In this document: piece after piece, positions 55,285-64,000 of the stretch
Layout: every line of letters begins with the position of its first letter
Position numbering within the stretch: the first letter of the stretch is position 1
Assembly (NCBI RefSeq): GCF_012034245.1
Contig: NZ_JAATEO010000010.1
Location: 62,001-126,000 of the forward strand
Source of the DNA: Micromonospora thermarum
GTDB taxonomy: Bacteria > Actinomycetota > Actinomycetes > Mycobacteriales > Micromonosporaceae
DNA: 64,000 bases
Direction: 5' to 3'
Translations under genes and position numbers: made by a program
Notes under the pieces: model-generated
The model's database searches: none
What the model was told of the DNA's origin: nothing
The model's input: the letters and a program-made list of their open reading frames with translations, nothing else

Positions 55285-57374
55285 TCGCCGGCCACACCCA
55301 CGATCCGCACGCGGTGCTCGGGGCCCACCCGGCCGACGGGCGCACCACGATCCGCACCCTGCGCCGCGGCGCCGGCGACGTCGCGGTCCTCGTCGACGGG
55401 GAGCGGCACCCGATGAAGCGGGTGCACGACGTGGGGGTCTTCGAGGCGGTCGTCCCCGGCGAGGTGCTCGACTACCGGGTCGAGGTCGACGGGCGGCCGC
55501 ACGACGACCCGTACCGTTACCCGCCGACGATCGGTGAGCTGGACCTGCACCTGATCGGCGAGGGCCGGCACGAGCGGCTGTGGGAGGCGCTCGGCGCCCG
55601 GGTGTTCGACGAGGGCGTGGCGTTCAGCGTGTGGGCCCCCAACGCGCGCGGTGTCCGCGTCGTCGGGGACTTCACCGGCTGGTCCCCGGACGACGGCTGG
55701 CCGATGCGCTCGCTCGGCTCCAGCGGCGTGTGGGAGGTCTTCGTGCCGGGGGTCGGGGCCGGCGCCCGGTACAAGTACCGCATCCTGGGGCCCGACGGCC
55801 ACTGGCGGGACAAGGCCGACCCCCTCGCGGCGTACGCGGAGGTGCCGCCGGCCACCGCGTCGGTGGTGCACCACTCGACGTACCAGTGGAACGACGCGGC
55901 CTGGCTGGAGCGGCGGGCCCGGCGAGCGCCGCACCAGGAGCCGATGAGCGTCTACGAGGTGCACCTCGGCTCGTGGCGGCCCGGTCTCGGCTACCGGGAG
56001 CTGGCCGACCAGCTGACCGCGTACGTGACCGAGCTGGGCTTCACGCACGTGGAGTTCCTGCCGGTGATGGAGCACCCGTTCGGCGGATCCTGGGGGTACC
56101 AGGTGACCGGCTACTACGCGCCCACCTCGCGCTTCGGCGACCCGGACGAGTTCCGCCACCTCGTCGACACGCTGCACGGCGCCGGCATCGGCGTGATCCT
56201 CGACTGGGTGCCGGCGCACTTCCCGCGCGACGAGTGGGCCCTCGGCCGGTTCGACGGCACCCCGCTGTACGAGCACCCCGACCCGCGCCGGGGCGAGCAC
56301 CCCGACTGGGGCACGTACGTCTTCGACTTCGGCCGCCGCGAGGTGCGCAACTTCCTCGTGGCCAACGCCCTCTACTGGTGCGAGGAGTTCCACGTGGACG
56401 GGCTCCGCGTCGACGCGGTGGCCTCGATGCTCTACCTGGACTACTCGCGCCAGGAGGGCCAGTGGGTGCCGAACCGGTACGGCGGCCGGGAGAACCTGGA
56501 GGCGATCGCGTTCATGCAGGAGACGAACGCGACGGTCTACCGGCACCATCCCGGGGTGGTGATGATCGCCGAGGAATCCACGGCCTGGCCCGGCGTCACC
56601 CGGTCCACCGACAGCGGCGGGCTCGGCTTCGGGTTCAAGTGGAACATGGGCTGGATGCACGACACCCTGCTCTACACCTCGAAGGACCCGATCTACCGGC
56701 AGCACCACCACCATCAGCTCACGTTCTCCCTCGCGTACGCCTGGAGCGAGAACTACGTGCTGCCGATCAGCCACGACGAGGTGGTGCACGGCAAGGGTTC
56801 GCTCGCCGGGAAGATGCCGGGCGACACGTGGCAGCGGCTGGCGAACGTCCGGGCGCTGCTCGCGTACATGTGGGCGCACCCGGGCAAGCAGTTGCTCTTC
56901 ATGGGTTGCGAGCTGGCCGACGACCGGGAGTGGAGCGAGGAGCGCGGCCTCGACTGGTACCTCCTGCACGACCCGGGCCGGGCCGGCGTCCAGCGGCTGG
57001 TCGGCGACCTCAACCGCGTCTACCGCGACACGCCCGCCCTGTGGGCGCAGGACACCGAGCCCGCCGGGTTCCGCTGGATCGCCGGGGACGACGTCGCCAA
57101 CAACACCGTCTCGTTCATCCGGATCGCCCCGGACGGCGCGACGCTGGTCTGCGTGGCGAACTTCTCCGCGCTGCCGCTGGAGGGATACCGGGTCGGCCTG
57201 CCCGCCGGCGGGACGTGGAGCGAGGTGCTCAACACCGACGCCCACCACTACGGCGGGTCCGGTGTGGGCAACCTCGGGCAGGTACGCGCCGAGGACGTGC
57301 CGTGGCACGGGATGCCGGCGTCGGCGGCGCTCCGCGTACCCCCGCTCGGCGTCCTCTGGCTCCGCCCCGCCTGA
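55272..57374 (+). CDS. glgB: 1,4-alpha-glucan branching enzyme
   Basis: A 700-residue GH13 branching enzyme that cuts alpha-1,4 chains and re-attaches them as alpha-1,6 branches. Seen: two N-terminal carbohydrate-binding-like domains ([11 protein letters not shown], residues ~8-18; [18 protein letters not shown] near 120), [20 protein letters not shown], nucleophile Asp in [17 protein letters not shown] near 379, acid Glu in [12 protein letters not shown] near 432, and [15 protein letters not shown] near 500. ATG 55272 is used; it overlaps the glgE coding end. It completes the GlgE pathway with its neighbours. Confidence 0.97.
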   Translation: MDQLIAGHTHDPHAVLGAHPADGRTTIRTLRRGAGDVAVLVDGERHPMKRVHDVGVFEAVVPGEVLDYRVEVDGRPHDDPYRYPPTIGELDLHLIGEGRHERLWEALGARVFDEGVAFSVWAPNARGVRVVGDFTGWSPDDGWPMRSLGSSGVWEVFVPGVGAGARYKYRILGPDGHWRDKADPLAAYAEVPPATASVVHHSTYQWNDAAWLERRARRAPHQEPMSVYEVHLGSWRPGLGYRELADQLTAYVTELGFTHVEFLPVMEHPFGGSWGYQVTGYYAPTSRFGDPDEFRHLVDTLHGAGIGVILDWVPAHFPRDEWALGRFDGTPLYEHPDPRRGEHPDWGTYVFDFGRREVRNFLVANALYWCEEFHVDGLRVDAVASMLYLDYSRQEGQWVPNRYGGRENLEAIAFMQETNATVYRHHPGVVMIAEESTAWPGVTRSTDSGGLGFGFKWNMGWMHDTLLYTSKDPIYRQHHHHQLTFSLAYAWSENYVLPISHDEVVHGKGSLAGKMPGDTWQRLANVRALLAYMWAHPGKQLLFMGCELADDREWSEERGLDWYLLHDPGRAGVQRLVGDLNRVYRDTPALWAQDTEPAGFRWIAGDDVANNTVSFIRIAPDGATLVCVANFSALPLEGYRVGLPAGGTWSEVLNTDAHHYGGSGVGNLGQVRAEDVPWHGMPASAALRVPPLGVLWLRPA

Positions 57375-57658
57375 GCGGCGTCGCCGAGGCCCGGCGGCGT
57401 CGGGTGACGTGATCCACTCGACTTCGGTGACGTCGCGGTATCGGTCCCAGCGGAAGGCCCCGACTTCAGGGAAGTCGAGTTGGCCTTCGGCTGTTGCGGG
57501 TCGGACGGTCACGCCGAGCACCCCGGCCGGCCTGCTTCGTCACGCTGCGTGGATAGTTTGGCCGTCGGGCGTAGATTGTCTGAACTTCCCCTGCCGCCCT
57601 GCCGTACCGCACATCGGATGCCGGCCACTTCCTGACGGACGAGGCGGAGGGAGCTTCG
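57375..57658. other. Intergenic region glgB to secreted repeat protein
   Basis: About 284 bp. ACTCGACTTC (57416-57425) and GAAGTCGAGT (57471-57480) form a 10-bp inverted repeat with a 45-base loop, which may act as a terminator or be a mobile-element trace. On the minus strand this segment encodes TEVEWITSPDAA-like peptide fused to glgB antisense, with no recognisable family. TAGATT (57572-57577) is a candidate -10 for the next gene, about 75 bp upstream of its start. Confidence 0.45.
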
Positions 57659-58990
57659 ATGGCGTGGACGAGACGCACCAGCAGCAGGACGACGGTAACG
57701 GCCCGACAGCGCAAGATCGCCGGGATCGCCGCGATCGCGGTGACGACAGGGGCCGCGTTCGCCGTGGCCACCGGCGTCGGCCAGGCGGCGGAGAACTGCC
57801 AGGGCCTCGACACCGCCCTACGCAACAACCTCACGTTCATCGCCGGCCAGCGCCAGAACCCGGACGCCAACTCGGCGGCGCGGATCGCCAACCGGCAGGC
57901 GGTCGTCGACCTGCTCCAGCAGCGGCGGGCCGCCGCCGGCTGCACGGCCCAGGTGCAGGTCGCCGGCGCGGTGTGCCCGGAGGTGCCGTGGGACGTCGCG
58001 GTGGCGGCGCGGGCGAAGGAGGCGTGGGCGGCCACCGAGCGGTTACGCGCCGAACGGGCCGGCCGGATCGACGACCCACGGGCGACGGCCGCCCGGGTGC
58101 AGCAGGTGCGCGGTGCCGTCGACTCGATCGGCGGGATCGTGGACCAGGCGCGCGAGCGGGCCGCGCAGCGGGCGTCCGGGAAGGCGGCGGCGCGGGGCGG
58201 CGGGGCCGAGCAGGCCGCGGCGATCGTGGGCCAGATCGGCGGCCTGATCCAGCAGATCGCCCAGCTCGTCGAGGCGGCCCGGGCCGGCCAGGACGCGGGC
58301 GGGGACGCCGGCGCTGAGGCCGACCAGGACGCCGGAGCCGGCCAGGACGCGGGCGACGCCGGAGCCGGCGCGGACGCGGGCGACGCCGAGGCCGGCCAGG
58401 AGGCGGGCGACGCGGGAGCCGGTCAGGAGGCCGGAGCCGGCGACGCCGAGGCGGGGGCCGACGCGGGCCAGGACGACGCAGCCGGCGAGGACGCCGAGGC
58501 GGGCGCCGAGCAGGGCGTCGGAGCTGAGGAGGACGCCGGCGCCGAGCAGGAGGCCGGTGCCGAGCAGGACGTGGCGGACCAGATCGCGGCCCAGCTGGCG
58601 GAGGTGCGGGCCCTGCTCCAGGAGATCCAGGCGCTCGTGCAGGCGATCCAGCAGGCCCGCCAGGAAGCCGACGCGGGCAACGACGCCGAAGCCGGTGCGG
58701 AGGCCGGTGCGGGTGACGCCGAGGCCGGTGACGAGGCCGGCGCGGCTGGCGACGAGGCCGGTGCCGGTGACGCTGGCGCGGGTGACGTCGAGGACGGTGC
58801 GGGCGACGACGCCGAGGCGGACGCGAACGGCAACGGCGCTGCCAACCGCAACGGCAAGGCGAACGGCAAGGACAAGGCCGGCGCCGCCAACGCCAACGCC
58901 AACGGCAACGGCAACGGCAAGGCCGGCGGTGCCGCGGCTCCCGTCATGGTGGACGACCCCAGCCCGGCTGGCTGCCTGACCGACAACTGA
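57659..58990 (+). CDS. Secreted Ala/Gly/Asp/Glu-rich repeat protein
   Basis: A 443-residue protein of unknown function. Seen: a Sec signal peptide (basic MAWTRRTSSRTTVTARQRK, then IAGIAAIAVTTGAAFAVATG, cleavage around residue 45), a mature N-terminal domain (45-175) with three Cys (NCQGL, GCTAQ, VCPEVPW), then acidic repeats built from DAGAG, DAEAG, EAGAE and GQDA units (~210-310 and ~340-390), interrupted by an amphipathic helix ADQIAAQLAEVRALLQEIQA around 305-335. The C-terminus is Asn/Gly/Lys-rich (ANANANGNGNGK) before PSPAGCLTDN, with a final Cys. The composition suggests an extended, acidic, possibly cell-surface or metal-binding polymer-like protein. ATG has GGAGGGAG upstream. Confidence 0.8.
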   Translation: MAWTRRTSSRTTVTARQRKIAGIAAIAVTTGAAFAVATGVGQAAENCQGLDTALRNNLTFIAGQRQNPDANSAARIANRQAVVDLLQQRRAAAGCTAQVQVAGAVCPEVPWDVAVAARAKEAWAATERLRAERAGRIDDPRATAARVQQVRGAVDSIGGIVDQARERAAQRASGKAAARGGGAEQAAAIVGQIGGLIQQIAQLVEAARAGQDAGGDAGAEADQDAGAGQDAGDAGAGADAGDAEAGQEAGDAGAGQEAGAGDAEAGADAGQDDAAGEDAEAGAEQGVGAEEDAGAEQEAGAEQDVADQIAAQLAEVRALLQEIQALVQAIQQARQEADAGNDAEAGAEAGAGDAEAGDEAGAAGDEAGAGDAGAGDVEDGAGDDAEADANGNGAANRNGKANGKDKAGAANANANGNGNGKAGGAAAPVMVDDPSPAGCLTDN

Positions 58991-58996
58991 GATCGA

Positions 58997-59059
58997 CTCC
59001 ATGCCGCCGGCATGGGGCTGCCACCGGGTGCCGGAAGGCGGGATGCCGGCGGCATGGAG
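58997..59059 (+). terminator. Long-arm hairpin after the repeat protein
   Basis: CTCCATGCCGCCGGCAT (58997-59013) and ATGCCGGCGGCATGGAG (59043-59059) are perfect 17-bp complements with a 29-base loop, starting 6 bp after the stop codon. Confidence 0.8.
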
Positions 59060-59360
59060 ACGACCACGCTCAGCGGGGCGCGGACCAGGACCGACCTGGC
59101 CCGCGCCCCGCCGCCGCCTGCACGGGCTCCGGCGATCCCCGGCCACACCGATGGCAATCGTGGACGGAATCGGCCCCCTGGAGGGCCGAACGAGGTCTCC
59201 GGATCGGTGGAAAGTTCGACGGGTCACGCCTCGTCACATCGGTCACTCGCCGTGACCCCGACCGGCACGCACTGCTGATCTTGTGGCCGCCGGCGTCCGC
59301 CACGCTGAACGATCCGCGTCCGCCGCCCGTACCGCTCACCGATGCCGGGCCGGGCGCCAA
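59060..59360. other. Intergenic region without a gene
   Basis: About 300 bp between a rightward terminator and the end of a leftward gene. Short frames on both strands show no family resemblance, and I see no RNA gene. A hairpin for the leftward gene follows at 59361-59404. Confidence 0.6.
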
Positions 59361-59404
59361 CTGACGTCCCTGCGGGACGCGGGCGCCGGCGCGACGGACG
59401 TCAG
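59361..59404 (-). terminator. Hairpin overlapping the App1 gene stop
   Basis: CTGACGTCC (59361-59369) and GGACGTCAG (59396-59404) are 9-bp complements; a smaller GTCCC-TGC-GGGAC hairpin lies inside the left arm. The outer stem overlaps the last codons of the leftward gene. Confidence 0.55.
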
Positions 59405-60480
59405 ACCAGGCCCGCGTCCCGCAGCAGCTTCCACAGGCCGGCGCCGTCCGGCGCGGAGAGCCACTTCTGCCCCATCGGGCCGGCCGACGAACTGTCGCCG
59501 GCCGGATGGGGCATGCTGCCGGCGAGGACCGACTGGGTGGGCGAGAGCCGCCGGATCGCCACCCCGGCCACGTTGTCCGGGTGGGCGGCGGCGAACTCCC
59601 GGTAGATCTCCTGGTCGTGCTGACCGTCGTCGCCGACCAGCAGCCACTTGACCTCGGGGAACTCACGGGCCAGCCGGGCCAGGGTGGCCCGCTTGTGCTC
59701 CCGGCCGCTGCGGAACCACCGGTCGGCGGTCGGGCCCCAATCGGTGAGCAGCAGCGGCCCGGCCGGGTAGAGGTGCCGGGACAGGAACCGGGTGAGGGTC
59801 GGCGCGACGTTCCACGCCCCGGTGGACAGGTAGAAGACGGGGGCACCGGGGTGGGCGGTCACCAGCCGCTCGTAGAGCACGGCCATCCCCGGCACCGCCG
59901 CGCGGGCGTGCTCGTCCAGGACGAACGTGTTCCAGGCGGCGAGCAGCGGCCGGGGCAGCGCGGTGACCATCACCGTGTCGTCGATGTCGGACAGGATGCC
60001 GAAGCGCACCTGCGGGTCGAGGATGCGCACCGGCGCCTCGACGGGCTCCGCGTCAGGCACGGTGATCCGTACCGAGCCCCAGCCCGGGGGCAGGTCGGCC
60101 TCGACCACGGTGTCGACGAAGCCGCTGCGGTCGGTGCGGGTCTCGTGCCGCTTCCCACCCGACTCGATGGTCACGGTGACGTACTTCGCCGGCAGGGTGG
60201 TGAAGCTGCGCCAGCCCCGGACCTTCTCCAGCCGGCCCCGCTGCCTAGTGTCCGGCCGTCCCAGCAGCACCCGGCACATCACGCGTACCCAACCGGGCGC
60301 GCCGTAGCCCGTGTAGGCGACGATGTTGGTCCGCCAGCCGGTCCGCCGCAGGCGGCGCTCGACCAGGTGGTGGACGGCGTCCTCGATCCGTGCGGCCCGG
60401 TGCAATTGGGGTACGGCCAGCTGGCCGGCGGCAGTGGGTGGCACGCTGCAACCCTGCCACAACCGGCGTAGGTCGGCCAT
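59401..60480 (-). CDS. App1-family (DUF2183) phosphatase-like protein
   Basis: A 359-residue protein with a C-terminal App1/DUF2183 HAD-like catalytic domain. Seen: the D-x-D-x-T motif in FGILSDIDDTVMVTALPRPL near residue 165, VFYLSTGAWNVAPTLTRFL (motif II Ser/Thr), HKRATLARLAREFPEVKWLL with the motif III Lys, and VGDDGQHDQEIYREFA (motif IV). In yeast App1 is a phosphatidate phosphatase; bacterial members are untested in general. The N-terminal region (WRTNIVAYTGYGAPGWVRV) is the usual companion part of the family. It starts 111 bp from the divergent membrane protein. Confidence 0.87.
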   Translation of the reverse strand: MADLRRLWQGCSVPPTAAGQLAVPQLHRAARIEDAVHHLVERRLRRTGWRTNIVAYTGYGAPGWVRVMCRVLLGRPDTRQRGRLEKVRGWRSFTTLPAKYVTVTIESGGKRHETRTDRSGFVDTVVEADLPPGWGSVRITVPDAEPVEAPVRILDPQVRFGILSDIDDTVMVTALPRPLLAAWNTFVLDEHARAAVPGMAVLYERLVTAHPGAPVFYLSTGAWNVAPTLTRFLSRHLYPAGPLLLTDWGPTADRWFRSGREHKRATLARLAREFPEVKWLLVGDDGQHDQEIYREFAAAHPDNVAGVAIRRLSPTQSVLAGSMPHPAGDSSSAGPMGQKWLSAPDGAGLWKLLRDAGLV

Positions 60481-60590
60481 GCGAGCGATCCAGCCCGGCC
60501 CGCGCCCCGCCCCTCCGCTGTCCCGAACCGGCCCGGCCCGCCGGTACCACGTGACAGACTCCGGTCGGGACGACGACGGGGGCCTTGGTC

Positions 60591-62201
60591 GTGTCGCAAC
60601 CTGTGCACGGTGGGCGTCGGCGCCCGCGGCTGGACCGGCCGGCGCTGGTCGCGCTGGTGCTCGGGGCGGCCGGCGTCGCGTACCGACTGGTCCTCACGCT
60701 GCACACCATCCCGGTGTCGAACAGCGACGAGGCCACCTTCGGGCTCGCCGCCCTGCACATCGCCGAGGGCCGGGAACACCCCGTCTTCCTGTACGGGCAG
60801 CGCTACATGGGGATGCTGGAGGCGTACCTGGCCGCACCCCTGGTCGCCCTCGCCGGGCCGAGCTGGCCGGTGCTGCGGCTACCCCTGCTGGTGCTGTACG
60901 CGCTGTTCCTCTGGCTGATCCACCGGCTGACCCGGCGGATCGCGTCGCCGTGGCTCGCCACGCTGGTCGTGGGGTTGCTGGCGCTCGGCTCCGAGCGGGT
61001 GGTGCGGGACCAGCTGACCGTGGTGGGCGGCCGACCGGAGACGAAGGTGGCGGTGGTGGTGATGCTGCTGGTGGCCGTGGGGCTGGCCCGGGACACCATC
61101 CGGCACCGCCGGCTCGCCGCCGGCCTCTTCGGTCTGCTGGCCGGGCTCGCCGTCTGGTCCGACTGGCTGAGCCTGCCGTACGTGGGCGCCGCCGCCCTCG
61201 CGCTGCTCTGGGTGGCCCGCCGCGAGCTGCTCGGCTGGGCGGGCGCGCTGCTGGTGGCCGGGTTCGCGCTCGGGATCGCCCCGATGGTCCGGGACAATCT
61301 GGTCGCCCCACCGGGCCAGGACTCGGTGTCGGTGCTCCGCGAGATCAGCAGCCGCGCCGGACCGGCCCCGCCCTGGTCACAGCGGATCTCCGGGGGTGTG
61401 CTGGAGGGCGTTCCGCTCGCCATGGGGCTCTGCCCGGTCGACGGCTGCGCCCACTGGCAGGGCTGGTTCGGGCTGCTCTACCCGGTGCTGCTGGTGGTCG
61501 CCTCCGTGGCCGCGCTCGTCGCGTACCGTCGGGCCTCCGGCCGGGCCGCGCGGGTCGGCCCGGTCGTGCACCTCGCGCTGGTCGTGGGCGCGGCGTTGAC
61601 CCTGCTGTCGTACGCCCGCAGCCCGCACTCCGTCTCCGATCCGCTGGGCAACGCGCGCTACCTGGCGGTGCTGCAACTGTCCCTGCCGGCGGTGCTGTGG
61701 CCGCTGTGGCGGGCGGCGGTGGCCGCGTGGCGGGGAACGACCGGTGTGGCCGGCCGGCTGACGGGCGCTGTCGCCACGGCGGCCCTGGCCGCCTTCGCGG
61801 CGACCAGCCTGGTGGTCACCCTGCTGTTCGCGACCACCGGCACGGGGGTCTCCCGGACCGAGGAGCGGGCCGCCCGCGACCTGGCCGACGCCCTGCGCGC
61901 GACGGGCCCGCGGGAGGTGTACGGGGACTACTGGACGTGCAACCGCCTGATCTTCAACACGGGCGAGGAGGTCGTCTGCGGGGTCCTCGACGACGCGTTC
62001 AGCCCGGGCCAGAACCGGTACCCGGCGTACTGGAAACGCGTCGCGGCGGCCGACCGCCCGGGGTACGTGGTGGAGGCCGGCTCGACGCTGGAGCGGCGGT
62101 TGCGCCGGCTGCTGCGGGACCGGGCCGACGCGGCGCTCGTCGCCGACGTCGGCGGGTATCGCGTGTACCACCCGGAGACGCCGGTCCGGCCCTGGCGGTA
62201 G
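60591..62201 (+). CDS. GT-C-like (GT39-type) multi-pass membrane glycosyltransferase
   Basis: A protein of about 536 residues with roughly ten membrane helices. Seen: PALVALVLGAAGVAYRLVLT, then the periplasmic NSDEATFGLAALHIAEGREH, with the acidic D-E typical of the catalytic loop of lipid-linked-sugar transferases, followed by PVFLYGQRYMGMLEAYLAAP, and long hydrophobic spans to about residue 430, then a soluble tail with YGDYWTCNRLIFNTGEEVVC. These features fit a GT39/ArnT-like enzyme using polyprenyl-phosphate sugars. Start uncertain: GTG 60591 or TTG 60585. It is divergent from the App1 gene. Confidence 0.75.
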   Translation: MSQPVHGGRRRPRLDRPALVALVLGAAGVAYRLVLTLHTIPVSNSDEATFGLAALHIAEGREHPVFLYGQRYMGMLEAYLAAPLVALAGPSWPVLRLPLLVLYALFLWLIHRLTRRIASPWLATLVVGLLALGSERVVRDQLTVVGGRPETKVAVVVMLLVAVGLARDTIRHRRLAAGLFGLLAGLAVWSDWLSLPYVGAAALALLWVARRELLGWAGALLVAGFALGIAPMVRDNLVAPPGQDSVSVLREISSRAGPAPPWSQRISGGVLEGVPLAMGLCPVDGCAHWQGWFGLLYPVLLVVASVAALVAYRRASGRAARVGPVVHLALVVGAALTLLSYARSPHSVSDPLGNARYLAVLQLSLPAVLWPLWRAAVAAWRGTTGVAGRLTGAVATAALAAFAATSLVVTLLFATTGTGVSRTEERAARDLADALRATGPREVYGDYWTCNRLIFNTGEEVVCGVLDDAFSPGQNRYPAYWKRVAAADRPGYVVEAGSTLERRLRRLLRDRADAALVADVGGYRVYHPETPVRPWR

Positions 62202-62260
62202 GGCGGGACGTACCCTGGCCTCCTCCGGTGCGCGGGCACCGGGAGCGAGGAGTTCCCCCG

Positions 62261-63055
62261 ATGCTCATCCTGCTGCCGCCCTCGGAGGGCAAGGCCGACG
62301 CCGGCACCGGCCGGCGGCTCGACCTCTCCCGCCTCTCGCTGCCGGAGCTGACCCCGGCCCGCGAGGAGGTCGTGGCGGCGCTGGCCGCCGTGTCCGCCGG
62401 CGACGAGGAGGCGGCCCTGGCCGCGCTCGGGTTGAGCCCGGGCCAGCGGGGCGAACTGCGCCGCAACGCCCGGCTGCGGGAGGCGGCGACCGCGCCGGCC
62501 GAGCGCCTCTACACCGGGGTGCTCTACGAGGCCCTCGACCTCGCCACCCTGCCGCCGGCCGCGGTACGCGCCGCCCGCCGGACGGTCCTGATCAGTTCCG
62601 GCCTGTGGGGCGCGGTCCGTCTCACCGACCGGATCCCGCCGTACCGCTGCCCGGTCGGGGCGAAGCTGCCTGGGATCGGGGCGCTGTCGGCGTACTGGCG
62701 GCGGGCGCTGGCGCCGGTGCTGGCCGCGGCGGCCGGCGACGGGCCGGTGCTAGACCTGCGCTCGGGCGCGTACGCGGCGACCTGGACCCCGCGCGGGCCG
62801 GTCGCGGACCGGACCGTGACCGTCCGGGTGCTGCACGAGCGGGAGGTCGACGGCGTGCCGGTCCGGTCGGTGGTCAGCCATTTCAACAAGGCCACCAAGG
62901 GTCGCCTCGTGCGGGACCTGCTGACCGCCGGGGCCCGGCCGCGCACCGCCGACGGGCTGGTAGCCGCGCTGCGGGACCTCAAGTACGCGGTGGTGGAGCA
63001 GCCGTCGCCGACCGGCCGCCCGCGCACCGTCGACGTCGTCGTCACCGAGTTGTAG
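62261..63055 (+). CDS. YaaA-family peroxide stress protein
   Basis: A 264-residue YaaA (DUF328) protein. Seen: MLILLPPSEGKADAGTGRR at the extreme N-terminus, LYTGVLYEALDLATL, VLISSGLWGAVRLTDRIPPY, and the C-terminal VVSHFNKATKGRLVRDLL and DGLVAALRDLKYAV, all family signatures. E. coli YaaA lowers free iron during peroxide stress and binds DNA. Length is normal. ATG 62261 has GAGCGAGGAG upstream. The gene is independent of its neighbours, 60 bp after the preceding stop. Confidence 0.93.
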   Translation: MLILLPPSEGKADAGTGRRLDLSRLSLPELTPAREEVVAALAAVSAGDEEAALAALGLSPGQRGELRRNARLREAATAPAERLYTGVLYEALDLATLPPAAVRAARRTVLISSGLWGAVRLTDRIPPYRCPVGAKLPGIGALSAYWRRALAPVLAAAAGDGPVLDLRSGAYAATWTPRGPVADRTVTVRVLHEREVDGVPVRSVVSHFNKATKGRLVRDLLTAGARPRTADGLVAALRDLKYAVVEQPSPTGRPRTVDVVVTEL

Positions 63056-63161
63056 CGAAGTCCACCCGCAAGATTTCCTCAAAGCTCGGCCGGATGTGTT
63101 CCGCCGGGGGCAGGCAGCGGCCACGGTAGGGGAACCCCGACGCCGCCCGAAGGAGTCCCAG

Positions 63162-63824
63162 GTGGAACCCATCCTGCTCGACCGGCCCCGGCCGCCGTCG
63201 ATTTCGCCACCGCTGGACTGGCTGACGCTGGCCGCCGCGTTCGAGGCCGCCTGCCTCCTGCGCTGCGTGACCCCGCCAGCGATGGTCGGGACCAGGCGGA
63301 CCACGCCCGTGTACCGGCCCGGGATCGTGGAGTTCAACCGCGAGGACGCCGCCCTGCGGATGCGTCAGCTGCTCGACCGGCTCGACGTACCGGTCACGCA
63401 CGAACGTGCCGTCGGCGGTCTGCGCCGTCGCTACGAGCTGCACCGGCTGACCGTGCCGGTGGCGCGGCGGCACGCGTACGCGACCGCGCTGGAGGCCGGC
63501 TGGCGGCAGGGGCGGCGCGAACTGCTCGGCGGGCCAGTACCCGGCGCGTCCGCCGCACGGCGCGTGTGGCGGCCCCGCCTCGCCGCGGCGGCCTGGCGCG
63601 CCGCGCTGCTGGCCGGCGGCCGGCACGTACGCCGGCACATCCTCGGGGTCCGGCTCACCGACCGGGATCTGGCCGCGGTCCTCGTCCGGGGTGCCGCCCT
63701 GCTGGACGTCCCGGCGCTGCTGCGCCCCGGTACCGGCTGCTTCCTGGTCAGCGTCGCGCACGGCCCGGACCGGGACCGCATCCTGGAGGCCGCCGAGCTG
63801 GGCGCCCCCCGCGAGGCGGACTGA
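63162..63824 (+). CDS. Hypothetical protein
   Basis: A 220-residue soluble, Arg/Ala-rich protein with no family I can name. GTG 63162 has AAGGAG 8 bases upstream. Seen: SPPLDWLTLAAAFEAACLLR, VYRPGIVEFNREDAALRMRQ, VTHERAVGGLRRRYELHRLT, VARRHAYATALEAGWRQGRR and GTGCFLVSVAHGPDRDRILE. The arrangement of short basic helices suggests nucleic-acid or small-molecule binding, but nothing more specific is justified. Confidence 0.65.
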   Translation: MEPILLDRPRPPSISPPLDWLTLAAAFEAACLLRCVTPPAMVGTRRTTPVYRPGIVEFNREDAALRMRQLLDRLDVPVTHERAVGGLRRRYELHRLTVPVARRHAYATALEAGWRQGRRELLGGPVPGASAARRVWRPRLAAAAWRAALLAGGRHVRRHILGVRLTDRDLAAVLVRGAALLDVPALLRPGTGCFLVSVAHGPDRDRILEAAELGAPREAD

Positions 63825-63894
63825 CGGGCCGCATCGGGGCGAACCGGGCGGGCCCGCTTGCGGTCGACCGCCCGGACGGCGCACAGTGCAGCCC

Positions 63895-64000
63895 GTGAAC
63901 GCACGTGTCCGCCGAGCCGCCGCGGCGCTGCTGGCCCTGGTGCTGGCGGCCGCGCTGCCCGCCGGATGCCGGGAGGACGCCGGCCCGCCGCTGCAGATCC
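63895..64000 (+). CDS. Lipoprotein, 5' fragment (gene continues beyond window)
   Basis: The first 35 residues only. The start NARVRRAAAALLALVLAAAL is a lipoprotein signal peptide followed by the lipobox L-P-A-G-C, so the mature protein is lipid-anchored at Cys 24. The rest, REDAGPPLQI, is the beginning of a flexible linker. Function cannot be told from this fragment. Confidence 0.75.
   Translation, partial: MNARVRRAAAALLALVLAAALPAGCREDAGPPLQI

Noticed and set aside
57375..57521. Small leftward gene downstream of glgB (WDRYRDVTEVEW peptide)
   Set aside because: The open frame continues antisense into glgB and has no ribosome site or known family. It may be a relic but cannot be supported.

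Overview
The window is high-GC actinobacterial chromosome, most likely Micromonospora or a close relative in the Micromonosporaceae. The evidence is the strong third-position G/C bias, frequent GTG starts, the GlgE-type alpha-glucan pathway, fused Mrr/NACHT remnants, and two intergenic repeat types I associate with Micromonospora (5837-5914 and 11217-11269). No database search was possible; family names come from motifs read in the translated sequence.

Layout. (1) 1-16.6 kb is mostly core metabolism: a siderophore ABC permease behind an IdeR-like box, a YciI protein, cytidine deaminase, HrpA helicase, a LysR regulator divergent from sdhCAB, an ADH/SDR deletion scar, a metallo-beta-lactamase-fold hydrolase, a Dgt-like dNTPase and Tex with an RGG tail. 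(2) 16.6-25.1 kb is an accessory stretch rich in broken genes: a nuclease remnant, a frameshifted unknown gene, a tiny membrane protein, a tight four-gene leftward operon (CTP-synthase-type amidotransferase domain, ATP-grasp ligase, EamA exporter, metallophosphoesterase) with a divergent LuxR-type regulator, a wrecked Mrr-NACHT defence gene and a 48-bp minisatellite. (3) 25.1-27.3 kb holds a conserved hypothetical, a DUF389 membrane protein and a decayed D-glucuronyl C5-epimerase.

(4) 27.4-48.9 kb is a surface glycan locus. It has a phosphoglycosyl transferase, PglE-, PglD- and PglF-like genes (the set for UDP-diacetylbacillosamine), a divergent 2-epimerase/dehydratase-5-epimerase pair with a WbuB-like glycosyltransferase and an RmlD-like reductase (the set for UDP-L-RhaNAc/L-QuiNAc), a second glycosyltransferase, an HTTM-like membrane protein, and Wzx and Wzy. 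It is followed by a secreted M14 carboxypeptidase, NAD kinase, and a second, very similar PglF-like dehydratase. A Wzx/Wzy-dependent polymer started by a PglC-like enzyme is the simplest reading.

(5) 48.9-57.4 kb is the storage-glucan block: pgm and glgC leftward, and glgA/glgM, glgE and glgB rightward. Together they run glucose-6-P to glucose-1-P to ADP-glucose to maltose-1-P to linear glucan to branched glucan. (6) 57.4-64 kb has a secreted Ala/Gly/Asp/Glu-rich repeat protein, an App1-type phosphatase, a GT-C-like membrane protein, YaaA, an unknown protein and the start of a lipoprotein.

Regulatory features seen directly include an IdeR-like box, a perfect LysR-type palindrome, several strong hairpin terminators, and at least seven genes whose start codon lies 6-8 bases after a TAnnnT -10 hexamer, suggesting leaderless mRNAs. 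The most promising candidate for something undescribed is the operon at 18.6-22.4 kb.
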